Shown: piece after piece, positions 13,649 to 25,900 of the stretch
Position numbering within the stretch: position 1 is the stretch's first letter
Layout of the letters: the number at the start of each line of letters is the position of its first letter
Origin: Melanocharis versteri
Taxonomy: Eukaryota; Chordata; Aves; Passeriformes; Melanocharitidae
Assembly (NCBI GenBank): GCA_013397845.1
Contig: VZTG01010479.1
Span: forward strand, 43,152 to 107,151
Direction: 5' to 3'
Length of the DNA stretch: 64,000 nt
Translations under genes and position numbers: made by a program
Notes under the pieces: model-generated
Told to the model about the DNA's origin: nothing
Databases searched by the model: none
What the model saw: only the letters and a program-made list of their open reading frames with translations

Positions 13649-13700
13649 CATTGCAGCTGTGTGCATCCAGCTGTGGAAGCACAGTACTTCAGCTGCAATG
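13649..13700. repeat. Inverted repeat, 11-bp perfect arms
   Basis: CATTGCAGCTG (13649-13659) and CAGCTGCAATG (13690-13700) are perfect reverse complements 30 bases apart. A further inner 5-bp pairing (TGTGC/GCACA) is possible with a 6-base bulge. The hairpin could fold in RNA or DNA; no function can be assigned. Confidence 0.7.
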
Positions 13701-13774
13701 CATGAATGTGACTTTTTCTGTATTGCACAGTTGGGAAATTATTTCGGTGCTGAAAAACAGAGCTCTCTGTTAGT

Positions 13775-13804
13775 TTGTATCAGATCAAATTAGATCTGAT
13801 ACAA
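13775..13804. repeat. Perfect 12-bp inverted repeat
   Basis: TTGTATCAGATC (13775-13786) and GATCTGATACAA (13793-13804) are perfect reverse complements around a 6-base loop. It lies only about 75 bases from the inverted repeat at 13649-13700. Confidence 0.85.
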
Positions 13805-14547
13805 GCATTATTATAAAATGTTTTTCTGAGGAGTGTGACATGAAATCATAGTTCTCCCACGTCCTTTTTGTTGGCTTACTAGTTTGCTTTTATTCTGTCC
13901 TAGAGAGAATTTTTAAGACCGAGACCTTAATATTTCTTAGCCAAGCATTTGAACAAATTCAGAACAGTGTTGGTAATCAGTCATTTTAGCATGGCTTTGA
14001 GTATTTTCACAGGCTTGGTTCCAGTAATTTCTCTCATCAGTCTATGGTAGAGAAAAATTAAACATAAAGTAGTAAAAGGGATGTTGATCTCCACTGGATT
14101 CTGTTGCAGGAAATGGAGGGGACTAAGAAGCAGAAACGTATGTTTGGTATTTAAGCATTGCTATGGAACAGCTCCTGAGCATTGCAGCAATATTGTGAGA
14201 CTACATCCCTAGCAAGCCATCAGTTATTCCCAATGCTTGGCTTGGTAAAACTACATCGTCATTACTGAGCTATAGGATAAAGCATTGAAACTCTAAAGAT
14301 CTCAGGAAAAAATGTCAGCTGACTGTCTGTAGATGTGGGGGTTGCTGAAAGTAAATAAAGCAGTTGAGACACTGGATTTTAAAATCTGGATGCAAAATCT
14401 GTGGAGATATGGGCAGAAAAAATGGGCTCTTTTTTTTTTTAGTGGATGCTAACTCACAGATAATTTGGTTTTCTGTAATCACAGATTATTTGTTTTTCCC
14501 TAACCACTTGTTACAAGGATAATAGTATATTTCTTACTCTTTCTCTG

Positions 14548-14662
14548 TCATTATGGGGAGTCTGTTCCAGTGCCCAAACACCTTCTGGATGAAGAACCTT
14601 CTCCTAATGTCCATCCAATCTGAACGTCCCTTGACACAACTTCATACTATTATGTATTATCA
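14548..14662 (-). mobile_element. CR1 LINE 3'-region fragment
   Basis: The stretch GGGGAGTCTGTTCCAGTGCC, then CTTCTGGATGAAGAACCTTC and the following CTAATGTCCATCCAATCTGA block matches the avian CR1 3' region on the reverse strand. Both ends are truncated. Confidence 0.8.
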
Positions 14663-17600
14663 AGGGTTGTGGTTATGTTTAATAGGATTATTCATTAATT
14701 TTTGCATCACTTGCCATCTATTTGCAGAAATAGAAGAATCGTTTAAAAATATTTTGATTCAGGGCCTGAGTCTATCTGCACAGGGGAATTAAAAGAAAAA
14801 ATGTATTCAAAGTAGTTTATGTGTGCAAAAATGTCATAAATAATTATTCAGTATCTGTCAGTTTATATGGGGTTTGAATTAGATGCAGATCTCTTTCTGT
14901 AAATTCTCTCTATGAACCTTTTTCACAGGCATAAGCTACCAGATCTGTAGTGTGCCATTGCAGGGAGATTCAGTATTTTCTGTCTCTTTCTCTTGGCTTC
15001 CTGGTGTGGTCAGATGGTTCCTTTTATCCGCCACTGTCCACTGGAACATAAACATGGCACCTTAGGCAAAGCATTCTATTTTTATGCGAAAATAAAAGAG
15101 CAAAAATATCTGCACAGTGGCCACAGCTTTTGTGGATGACACAGATCTTTTCCCTTGATCCCTTTCCCTAATGAGAAGTAATGTTGCCATCTGCTGGCAG
15201 TAGACGAGGACAGGCCACTTCTGGTGCTTTCTTCATAAAGCTGATGTGTTCTCTTGATGAGTTACAAATCCTTTCTTCTCCAGCCATGTTTGATTCATTG
15301 ATCTCGGCCATATCTTTACCACACCGAGGCAATTATTTCTGTGTGAGGTGCATGAGTTATTTATGAAGGTTGGAATCAGAAAACCATCTACATGGAAAGT
15401 TTTCCTTTCAAGTACCCATTGGCCTTGTCTTAATAAAGGAGTTTAATAAAACATTAATGATGTGATCCTCATTATAATTTAACAAATTGGTGAAACAGTG
15501 TTAATACATTTTTTTTCCTATGAAACAGGGAATAAATTTATGCCTTTGCTGTAAACCAGAAAGTCCTTTTCATTGCCACCTTCATAATAAACAAAGTTTT
15601 AAGGTTCTCTAATCTCAATCAGAGGTCTCAACAGTGGAGCCAACAGGAAGAGACAACTGATCCCTCAGACCCTGCTCATCTGTCTTTTAATGCCTAGCTC
15701 ATGAATGAATGCTGTAAAATACTCTCCAGGAATGTCAGGACTATGTTGCTGCTTTGCAAGGATGGGGACACCAGAACAAGATACTAATTCAGTGCCAGAT
15801 GGCACATTCTTGTTTGCTCTTGAAATGCGTGCACCTTAGATACCCCTGACCTGGGGCATTGTCTAGAAAGACACAGAAGAAACACTAACGTCTCTCTGAC
15901 ACTTTTAATAGTCTGATGCCATATCTGGCAGGTTATTCCTAGGGCTTCTCTTAGTTTAGCTTGGAAGAGCAATTCATATTCCTCTTCTCAGTTTGAGGAA
16001 AACTCAAGACTGGCTTCACTTTAATTCACAAGACTCAGATTTTAAATCTTTTTTCTCAAGCCACTGCCTTCTTCTTAAAATAACTTTGTCTTTAACTCAT
16101 TTCTTGGATGAGTTTTATAACCTCATTTTGCTTATTTCCCCAGATATTAACTGTTAATTCAGTGCAACTCCTGGAAATGCAGGAAAAGTAAAAAAATAAA
16201 AAAATCCAAAGCAAAACCAAAGCAAAGCAAAAAATCCCAACCAATCCCCAAACCCTCACCACCAACTGTGAATGCACCAGAGAACCGTTTCACCTGAGAA
16301 CATCTGAAATCCTGTTCACAGATGACTAGCAGATGCTGAGAAGCATTGAAAGGAAAATGTATAATACCTATATTCGAAAGAAAAGCATAAATTAGATCAA
16401 ACAGCCTTTTCTCCTTATCTGAAACATACTTTACTTTAATACAGTACCATTTGGCTTTGTTGCTTTTTGTCTTCTGAACACAGAATAAATGATACTCTTT
16501 TTCCTCTTTTCATAAAACTGCTGATCCTTAGGAGACGGGTGGAGAAAATTTCCTGGTTTGACTTTGCTTGATTTTGCAGACTTCATGTATGTTGCAGGCT
16601 GCTGGTAGTTAAATGCCCAGGCCTTTTGAAGGCTATGGGAATGCTTTTTCATGAGTAACCACAGAAGAGCTCTGAAGGGTGTGTGATACTGCACCATTCT
16701 CTCAGAAAAAGAGAACAGTATTTCTGATGTTGATCATCTTCACCAACTGCTGGATGAAACAAGGTGCATTTTGGTTGGAAATGGAATATTATAAATTTCT
16801 TCTCTGTGCAAACAAGTGCTGTGTCTGATGCCCAGACATTAGTTAAGTGTTGGATATCAAATGCTGTGGACTAGAGGAAGCAGTAGCTTTTCATAACGTA
16901 GAAACCTCATCCATATGATAAGGTGGTGAATGTAAATAGTACAGGTGTCTAGAGAGAAATTATTCTGACTTCCTGGGGTTTTGGCAATTAAAGGCCAAGT
17001 TATAGTAAATTCTACTTAAGTGCAAGGAAAAATGAGGAAGGGAACACAGCAAGGATTTGCAAAGAACCCTCTCTAGTTTAGGCCTATGCTGATGGCAGTG
17101 TGGACAGATCTTGAGAGATCTCAGATCGCAGATGTTGCGTGACAGTGTTTGAATTGAAAGCTTTCCTCCTTCCTTGTCTCCCGGGAGAAGCAGCCGGTTG
17201 GGGTTGCTGCACGTGACAGAGCATATCTGACATGCTGCTAATGAACAGGCTGGTCTTCAGGCAAGTGTATACTGCAGAGAAAGAATTTGTCAAACCTCCT
17301 GCAGAAGAAAAGAGGATTAATGCAGAAAACTGAAGCTGATCTGCCCTGCCCCACATGGTTGAAACTGGATCAGAATTTTTATTGCTTCTTCATGTGCTCA
17401 GTTTTGTAACAGCAGGAAGAGAAAGTGGAAGAGGAGACTCCTTGGATGTAGTTGAGGGACAAACTGTCTCCCACCATTTCATCCCTAGGCCCTGTGGGAA
17501 GGTAGATGGTCTTTGAGGTTGGAGGACCATAATAGGAGCATGCATTGGAGTTGAAGCAGGAAGCTAAAGGTGTATAGTTAATTTGAGGAGATGAAGGAGT

Positions 17601-17742
17601 GGGGTAAAGTGAGCAGGAAAGTAAGGAACTGGGAAGTGAGAGGAAGGGGTCTAACAGGAGCTTGGATGCCCTGAATTCTAGGGCAGACTTTTCTGTAACC
17701 TAGGTTGCTTTTTTAACCTAATTTTTGGTTATGGCTCTTTGG

Positions 17743-17761
17743 TAATGGTAATGGTAATGGG
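17743..17761. repeat. Short (GGTAAT)3 repeat
   Basis: Three tandem copies of the hexamer GGTAAT followed by GG. A minor simple repeat of no evident function. Confidence 0.7.
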
Positions 17762-20700
17762 CTCTTTTATTGAATTTGAAATCCCCTTATTTTTCCATGT
17801 TTTGAAGGGTCTTTTTTTCTGCCATGTCAAGTTTGAGTAATTGGGACTTGGGCAAATTAAAGATAGAACAAAAGAGTTATTAAAAACCCTATCCATGAAC
17901 ATTCTGTGATTTGGGTTTTCAGTACATCAGCTGACAATACCACACACCTCTGTGAACTGACACTGTAATTGTGATCCTTGCCTAGCCAATACTCCTATTT
18001 GCTGCTGCAGCCTGAGAAGGTTTAAACATGAACTTTGAGAGTGTCTTCACCACCGTAATGTGGGAATGTGGTAGTGCAAAACTGCCCATTCCTGCTGAGG
18101 CTAAATAACTGTGACCAAGTCAGCAAGTAAACCAGAGGGAGTTCTAATAGGAAAGAGGGATCCAAGTTAGCGTGGAAGTGAGAAGCCCTGACCACGAGGC
18201 TTACATAACTTAGTGTATCTAATGCCTTCTGATTATTGTGACTGTGAACCCCTCTACATGGTGATTTCTGAAAACTGATCTGAAATAACTTTCTTAGTTT
18301 CTATGCAAACTTGAATGCGTTTCTTAATCATATGAAATCTCTGTGTTTACCATTAAATTTTCAGGTGGTTAAAAACAACTGTGTTCCACCTGAGTGGGAC
18401 TTCAACAGAGCCATAGCTGTGGAATAGTGAATTTTATTTTACTCCGGCCCTTTTTCATGGGTATTTAATTACATTGAATGCAAACATTGAGAATTTGAAT
18501 TCTCTATTATGCTATCTCAAGCCAAGTTCTATTGAAGAATGATTTGAAACGGACACAAACAGTTTTGGTTTTTCTGAAAGTGGTGAAACAAAGTGGTAGA
18601 ATCAGTGTATGGCTTGTCAAGAGAATCTGTTGATGCCAAAAAAGTTATTACCCCAAATGACAAATGCTGTTTTTGTATGAAATGTGAGAAGTTTCAAAAT
18701 ACGCTATATTTTTGTTATGGAGATTTCTACCACAGATCCTTACATGGCCTTTGATTTCCAGCTTTCTTTTCTTGCTGTATTCATCCTGAATCTTTTATGC
18801 AATTTCTCAGCTGTCAGTCTTGGCGACAACAGCTAAACTGCATTAGCTAGATCTAAGTGAAATACAGCATTCACTCCAACTTGGGTAAGTTAGTTTGTTC
18901 TAAAAAGATAAGATTTTTACTCCATTATTTGGAATGTACAAAGTAATTTTTTACGCAGTGATGATAGTTACCATAAGGTTAACAAATTGGCATTTATAAT
19001 GAAAATGTTATCCCTGTGTGAATGCCATTGACTTTAACATTGAATTAAAAAAATCTTTGAGTTGAAGAGTATAGTTGAAGGAGAGGTTATTCAGTGATTA
19101 GTGCAACAGGTTCATGTGTGGGTGGACTGATCTATGTCACTGCTACAGAATGGGAGAGCTGGATCTTTGAATGTTCTTTGTAGGAAAATAAATATACTTA
19201 GGCATTAAAGTGAGATATATTTAAGTGGTCAATTCATTATACTATTGAACATAAGCTAAACAACACTGTTTGGGCTTTTTTTTTATTTCCTTCACATTTT
19301 AAAATTCTATTTGTAGCCCTGCATTCAATCCAGATGCTTTAACAGTCACTTCATTTCAGTGTGATGATTGTAACAAAATACACTATGCAACAGAATAAGT
19401 GGCATTTTATCTACGGTCACAGTCAAAATGCATTGATCTGCTCTGCTGCATACAAACACAACATATTAGCATGTGTAAGGACTGTCTTTATTAAAGTTAC
19501 AGGAAGAGGCTGCTTTTCTTAGGAAATCGTTAGTCTAATCCTATATTCATAGAGTTTTAATAAGAGCATTTGTTTACAAAACCGGAACTTCCCTTCCTTG
19601 TACCAGGAACTTGCCATAAGTCAAGTCACAGACGTAAAGATAGGTGCAAACTCCACATATGGGCGCTCTCATAATTGTTATTTTTTTATCAGCTGTGGCA
19701 AGCAGCTGTTGTTAATTCTTCAACTCCTCCTGGAACGTATATTGTTTGTTCCTTTTGGAAGCTGGGCAGAGATTAAATAATGAGTGTCTTTACTGGGTGT
19801 TTATCTTGGGCCAGGCAGCTCTTTAATGACTGCTGCTCTTTCTCCATTGTAAAAAGAATTTTCATTTTCAGAATCTCAGGATTACAGCGTCTGCAGCATC
19901 TGGAGAATTTAAAACTGCTGCTTCAGAACATTCAGTTTCTCTTTGCTGTTGTTCCCCAAAGCTAGTCTGAGTTTTCTGTACCAAGGTGATCCAATTTTAG
20001 AGATGCTTTCCTCCACAAATCCAGTAAATGAAAAATAAGCATGCCCAATAAACTGGAAGTACGCATCTGTGTTGTGATGAAAAAAATATCATTCACTTGA
20101 GCTGCATGGTAGTGCAGCTTATTACAATGCAGTTCTGAAAGGCAGAAATCCTTTGTTTAGGATAGAGTTACAGTGTTTGGTAGAGATAGTTGTACAAGCA
20201 GCAGCTGTACTTGTGAGATTAAAAGAAGCACTCAGAGCACAGAGCTGGTAATTATTTTCTAATTTTCACTGTTCTGAAAATAAGTGTATGCACTGCAACA
20301 TGGTGCGGAGTATACATTTTTTATTTGAAAAATTACTTCAGTACTTAAGGAGTAGAATAAATGTCGACACTTGGTGGTATAAAGCATTTAATATAACCAC
20401 ATAGTTGATATAACACAGTCAGCGGCTGTTTGTGCTTCAACACCCTGTCTCATCTCAGCTTTGCTGATGCAGAATGACCACTGGCACTAATGAAAAAATA
20501 TGTGAATTATTGATGCATTTGACTGTGATTTGAGTCAGATGAATGCCTGCCTATAGAGACTAGAAAGAACACAGTACTTTCATATGTGTACTACTAAAGC
20601 TGTAGTGATTTAACCTCAGTACCATTATCTCTGTTGTCTTTCAATTTCTGGCCAAGATATAAAAAAGATCTAAATACCATTAAAAATTAAGAAAATTAAT

Positions 20701-22611
20701 GGTCTAAAGTGTATGGTATTATGCGAATCAGGACACCTCTTTCTGTCTTCATGCTTTTGCTTCTTATGTATTTATATTTCACCCTTTTTCCAATCATTCT
20801 TAGTTTTATGTCTGATCACTAGAAAAGCTGCAGTTATTTGTGAAGGTTTCTTTTCAAACTGGGTGTGTGGTGAATTAACTACGACTTTAAGATGGCATAT
20901 AAGAGGAAAAGACTAAGCTGTAACCACATGCTCTTATTCATTACCTCTTAAACTCTGCCTGCCCATTGATTATTGCTTTAAAAATTGAGATCAGTACAAA
21001 GTGCTAGAAGACACTTGGTTTTAATGGTACCAAATGTGAAGGGTTGGGTCAGTCTGTATGTCATGTATGTTTGGCGTTTTTTAATAATAATAATTATACT
21101 GTTGTAGTTCATTCATTATCATGTTTTCTCTTCCCTTTGATGGGGAATATTACATTGTCCCTGACAATCTATTGCTCTGCGGGTATTAACAGTATCTGTT
21201 ATTTGCTGCTGTCACAATGTGTATTTTTATTACACTCTAAAGATGGCCATGCAATTAAGAAAGGCATAACTATTCATTGTATCACCATGATTAACTCATG
21301 AATAAAGAAAAATTAGAGCTGTAGATTTTTACCGAGGGAAATTTAACACTTGCTCACACTTACCCAAAGCCTATAGATGTCAAGAAATGGAATACAAATT
21401 TTCTCTGGAGTTCAAAAACAAGAGAAGGAGACTGTGCAGTGGAAGCTCCTGTAAATGCTGTCATTTGAGTAACTTACATCTAGATTTAAGAAAATAAAAA
21501 ATAAACTTCAGAAACTAACCATGTTTGCAAAAAGCAGAGATGATAAAAAGAGCTGTGTGCCTCCACATTCAGAAAAATCACAGAATACCTTTCAATCACA
21601 TTTATCTGTATTCATTGACAGGAAATACTAGTATGTGTTTAATTGATCAAATATAGTTTTATATTCAGTCTTTCTAATTGTGGCTTTTATTTGTCAGACA
21701 GTCTTTTTGTTCAATAGTTTGAAGTAACTCTTATGTAAGAAGGATCTAGCACCAGTGTCTATAAAATGATTGTGTGCAGAAGCAGTCTAGTTTGTAAAAA
21801 GAATGCATTTAAATAAAGTAGGTAAATAGAGGTAAGAGGACAAGTCTTGTCTAAGAAATGAACCCTGTAAAAGAAGCCTACCAAGTACCCATGTCTTACA
21901 TAACATCTCACTGCAAAGATGGAAGAGACAGGAATAAGCAGTCAAGCCTTCAGATTGAGGATTAGTTAGTGTTCTAATTGTGGGTTTAACTGAGGCTTTT
22001 ATTTCACAAGTCCAGTCCTGTGAGAAAGTGCTGAATATTGGTGTATTCTTCCCTTCCTACAAAATACATTTTTTTCTTTAAATCCCAAAGACAAATTCAG
22101 ATTTTTTTTTTCTCTGCACTGAGCACTGTCTACAACTGAGCAGAAATCACTGTGCTAACAGAAATCACTGGAGGAGCTGTAGACACAAAATCCCATCCTA
22201 CTTTAGAGAAAATGTTGGTTACATGTTGGGAGGAGGTCAGTGCACTTTTGGTTATTCATGCAACGTAGGAAAAGGCAGAAGTGGAGGAAGTAGTCAGGAA
22301 AAGGAGAGAAAGAAGAAAAGCCTGTGAGAACAGAGTATGTGTCTGCTTAGCAGTATACCTACACAGCAGTTAAATGTTCAAAAGAACTGGTTCTTTATTT
22401 TCTCACTTTTTTTTTTTCAAAGATGCTGAAATGGACTCTTGAAAACACACACTTGAGAAGAAAAACCACCCCCAACCACAGAAATGCCCAAACCTTTTAA
22501 AGTCGTTAGAAAAAAAAGATTTTCCGACTAGACATTTTTTCTGGAAAGTATTCATCTAGTCTGTGAGTTCTCAAGCCAGTCAGACAAATGTGGCACTGGA
22601 CTGCACTCACC

Positions 22612-22941
22612 TGATAGCAGCCTTCCAGTGTGTAAAGAGGCCTTAAAAGAAGGCTGGAGTGGACTTTCCAGGGATATAGTAATAGAACAAGGGGGAATGG
22701 CCTTAACCTGAAGGAGGGTAGGTTTAAATTAGATAATAGGAAAGAATTTTTTATTATGAGAATGGTGAGGCACTGAACAGGTTGACCAGACACATAGTGA
22801 CTTCCTGTCACTGGAGGTGTTCAAGGCCAGGCTGGATGGGGCTCTAAATAGCCTTGTCTAGTGAAAGGTATTCCTGTCCATGGCAGGGGGATTAGAAGTA
22901 CATAATCTTTAAAGTCCCTTCCAACCTACCCATTCTATGAG
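22612..22941 (+). mobile_element. CR1 LINE 3' end
   Basis: About 330 bases of avian CR1 in sense orientation: CAGCCTTCCAGTGTGTAAAG, AGGCACTGAACAGGTTG, TGTTCAAGGCCAGGCTGGAT, GTCCCTTCCAACC, ending at the ATTCTATGA terminus. It is diverged and dead. Confidence 0.92.
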
Positions 22942-25900
22942 TCCACGATTTGCCCAAGCTCGTGTTTGTGTTCAGCACCATGGCCAGGGCAAAAGTTAGG
23001 GGATATGTACCAAGGACAACAGGAATGTATAAATAATTTGTAATAAAAAGTAACTTTCCATGGATATATTGCTGGATGTATACTCAGTGGCTGATCAGTA
23101 GCATGTGATCAGCGAGATTTACCAGGCATAAAACTGCTTGATTTCCTCCTTCTCTTGACAGTCAGTTGTTAACTGCTTGTTTGTGTCTCTTGTAAGTCAG
23201 AGCTGCCAGTAAGTAAGGTAAATTGCTCCATATTTTTAAACTCTTCATCAGAAGTGAAAGACAATAATGCCCAGAGGGAACTATGGTCATGTCCCCATCA
23301 ATAGCACCTTACTTAGCTTCCTCTTTAGCTCCTCAAGTAAAGGGTTCAAATGTTTATTCTAGGAAGCATAAGAAAAACACAGTGAGCATAGGAAACTCAA
23401 AACTGAATCTGAAGGTGTAGTTTAGCTTTAGGTAGTGAGTAAATAATATGAAGAGTGTGCACGATTATGCTTCTCTCTCTGCCTCTGTATCAAATATAAA
23501 AATTATCTTCATAACTCATGCATTTCCCTACCCTGCCCAATCATTTAGTATTCAGTGGTGTATCCCCTGTAAGAAAACATTTGTAATAAAAGTAAGTGTG
23601 GAATCTTTTTGGATAGGAGAGGGATTCTTATTTACAAAACTTCTGAATGAGTTTATTTTATCATCTTCCTTCCTTCTCTCCTGAATGTCACTCAATTTCC
23701 CTTTCACACCCACATTTTGCAAGCATTGAGCTTAGATTGCCAAGTTTTACCAGGTTTGGCCAGGATTGTTGGTGTGCAAAGTAGAGGACAAGAGACATTG
23801 CTGTCGATATCCGTTGCATTTTTTATTTTTCCTTGATTGGTGGTGACAAACTACTTTGTACAAATCTGTATGTCCTTTTGTAGTCTCTGGCTGTTAAGAC
23901 ATGATCATTTGCCACAGAATATGGCTTATCTCAGCTTTCTGAAATCTTAGATCTGATTACTGCTTATTGTCTGTTTTCCCCCATTTAAGTTATATGTCTT
24001 TAGTCTGTTTTCTAGGTGAACTAATGGAAAAGGAATTGAATATGTGACATGGTACTACTTATTTCCATCCTCCTGATCTCGGGATGCAGGTCTTCCACTG
24101 TCAAGTCATCTGTGCTGTGGTCTTAGCAGAGTTCAGGCCTTTTTTTTCTGGATGTAAACAAGACAATTCCACTTTATCCCTGGTAGCAGTGTCTTGGAAG
24201 CAGTGTTCTTAATCATAATTTTGGGCTTTTCTTCCAATCTTGGTTCTGCTGCCTCTTCCAATGCTTACATACATAAACATTTTTTTTCATATACATTCAC
24301 ATTCCTACCACCATCATCCAGTTCTGGGTCTAGTTCTGAAAATCACTGATGATAGACTGTGTAACCCACACTCAGTGGCACTTCGTGTATAAGATATACA
24401 CTTAGCAATGGAGAAAGTGGTGTAGGAGAATACAGACAGCCATAGTCATCTGTGTCCATAGCTGTTCATATTCAATCAATCAGAGGCATCTGAAGACATC
24501 CACGGTCCTTATAAGTGGTTAATAGATCATGATTAGAACTTTACAGGTGAGCATTCTGACCTCTTATAGTAAGAAAATATGCTTCTTGGAATGGAATGAC
24601 CAGAATAAGAGTTTTGGGGTTTTATTAAACATGGTCTCTCCATGAATGCAATATAGAATATTAAAGTGTTACTTGGTGTTTTGTTCTCTATGCCTTTAAT
24701 ATTTGATACTTGTCACATTGGTTTCGGAATATTTTTCCTGACAACTGATAATCATTGTGCCCTGATGTATCTGTAGGAAGGAAGACAGTCTATAAGAAGG
24801 AAGGATGGGAAGACAGTGTGGACACACTGGAATTCTTTTTTTGAATTCACGGTTTATACAGGTAGTCACTGGATTTCATCTACTGTTTTTTACCCTCTCA
24901 GCATTGTAGGCTAGTTCTGCAGTACTCTTTCAGTTCAGTTTTGGCTCTCCTGGATAATCTTGGATCTTAACAAATGGTGTAGCTTCACAGCTCACTACTC
25001 CTAAACCTTGACAGAGCCTATCAGTTATTTCTGTCTTTTGTGACAGCTGACTTTCCTACAGCTTGTTTAAATATCTAGAAAAGTTGATAATCCTGGAGGT
25101 GACTACCCAGGGGAGCTTGTCCTCCAAGTACGCTTGAAATTTAGCAGTTTTGTTCTTGAGCTTCTGTAGAACATTATAGGAATGCCATCCAATCTTGGAA
25201 GTTTGTTTAATGCTCGGTTTATCAATTTATTCTAACATCTCCTTTTTCTTTAGTTTGTATTAATATGTTATTTTGCTTCTATTACTGCTATGCTTGGCCA
25301 TGCTGGTTTTTGTTCTCATTCCAAGTCCTTTTAGGTCTGTTTTGGTTTGTACTATTCACCTATTAGAGCCTTTAATATGGTGCCTGTAAACAGCTACAAG
25401 ATCGCTCCTTATTTTGAGTGATTCATTCATGGGCATTTCCCGTCTTTAAAGTTAAATATTAATCTGCTATTAATGACTTTATTACTCCCGCAGGTGTTGA
25501 ATTATATACATTAAAGCATTATTAAACCATCTCATATCTCCATTCCTACATATAGCAGACAAGTCTCCACAAAAACGCATTGCAGACCCAGTTCTCGGTG
25601 CTTGATACTCAAATTTCCAACATTGTAGTTCCGCCTTATTGAAAATCTTGTTCTTAGCTAATGTCCATGGGCAAGAAAAACAAAACAAAAAAATCTCTTC
25701 AAACAACCCCAGCCCCTAGCAATTAAAGGAAAATAAATTATCATTACTATAAATGTATTGCTATAGAATTTGAGAATATACCCAGCAAAAAAAGTAACTT
25801 TAAAAAAAATGTTGATAATGTAGCTAAAAATTCCTCTGTGACCCTGCTGTTTCAGTATCTGAACAATTTACATCCCACAAGGATAAGCCTTTGACTTGTA

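Larger units (their letters stand above)
13061..22611. other. Intergenic; two hairpins and one CR1 piece, no gene
   Basis: Apart from the inverted repeats at 13.6-13.8 kb, the CR1 fragment at 14.55 kb and the GGTAAT repeat, this is AT-rich DNA with only short, uninformative frames. A CA/TA-alternating stretch near 13510-13535 and an A-rich tract at 16185-16250 are low complexity. Confidence 0.6.
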
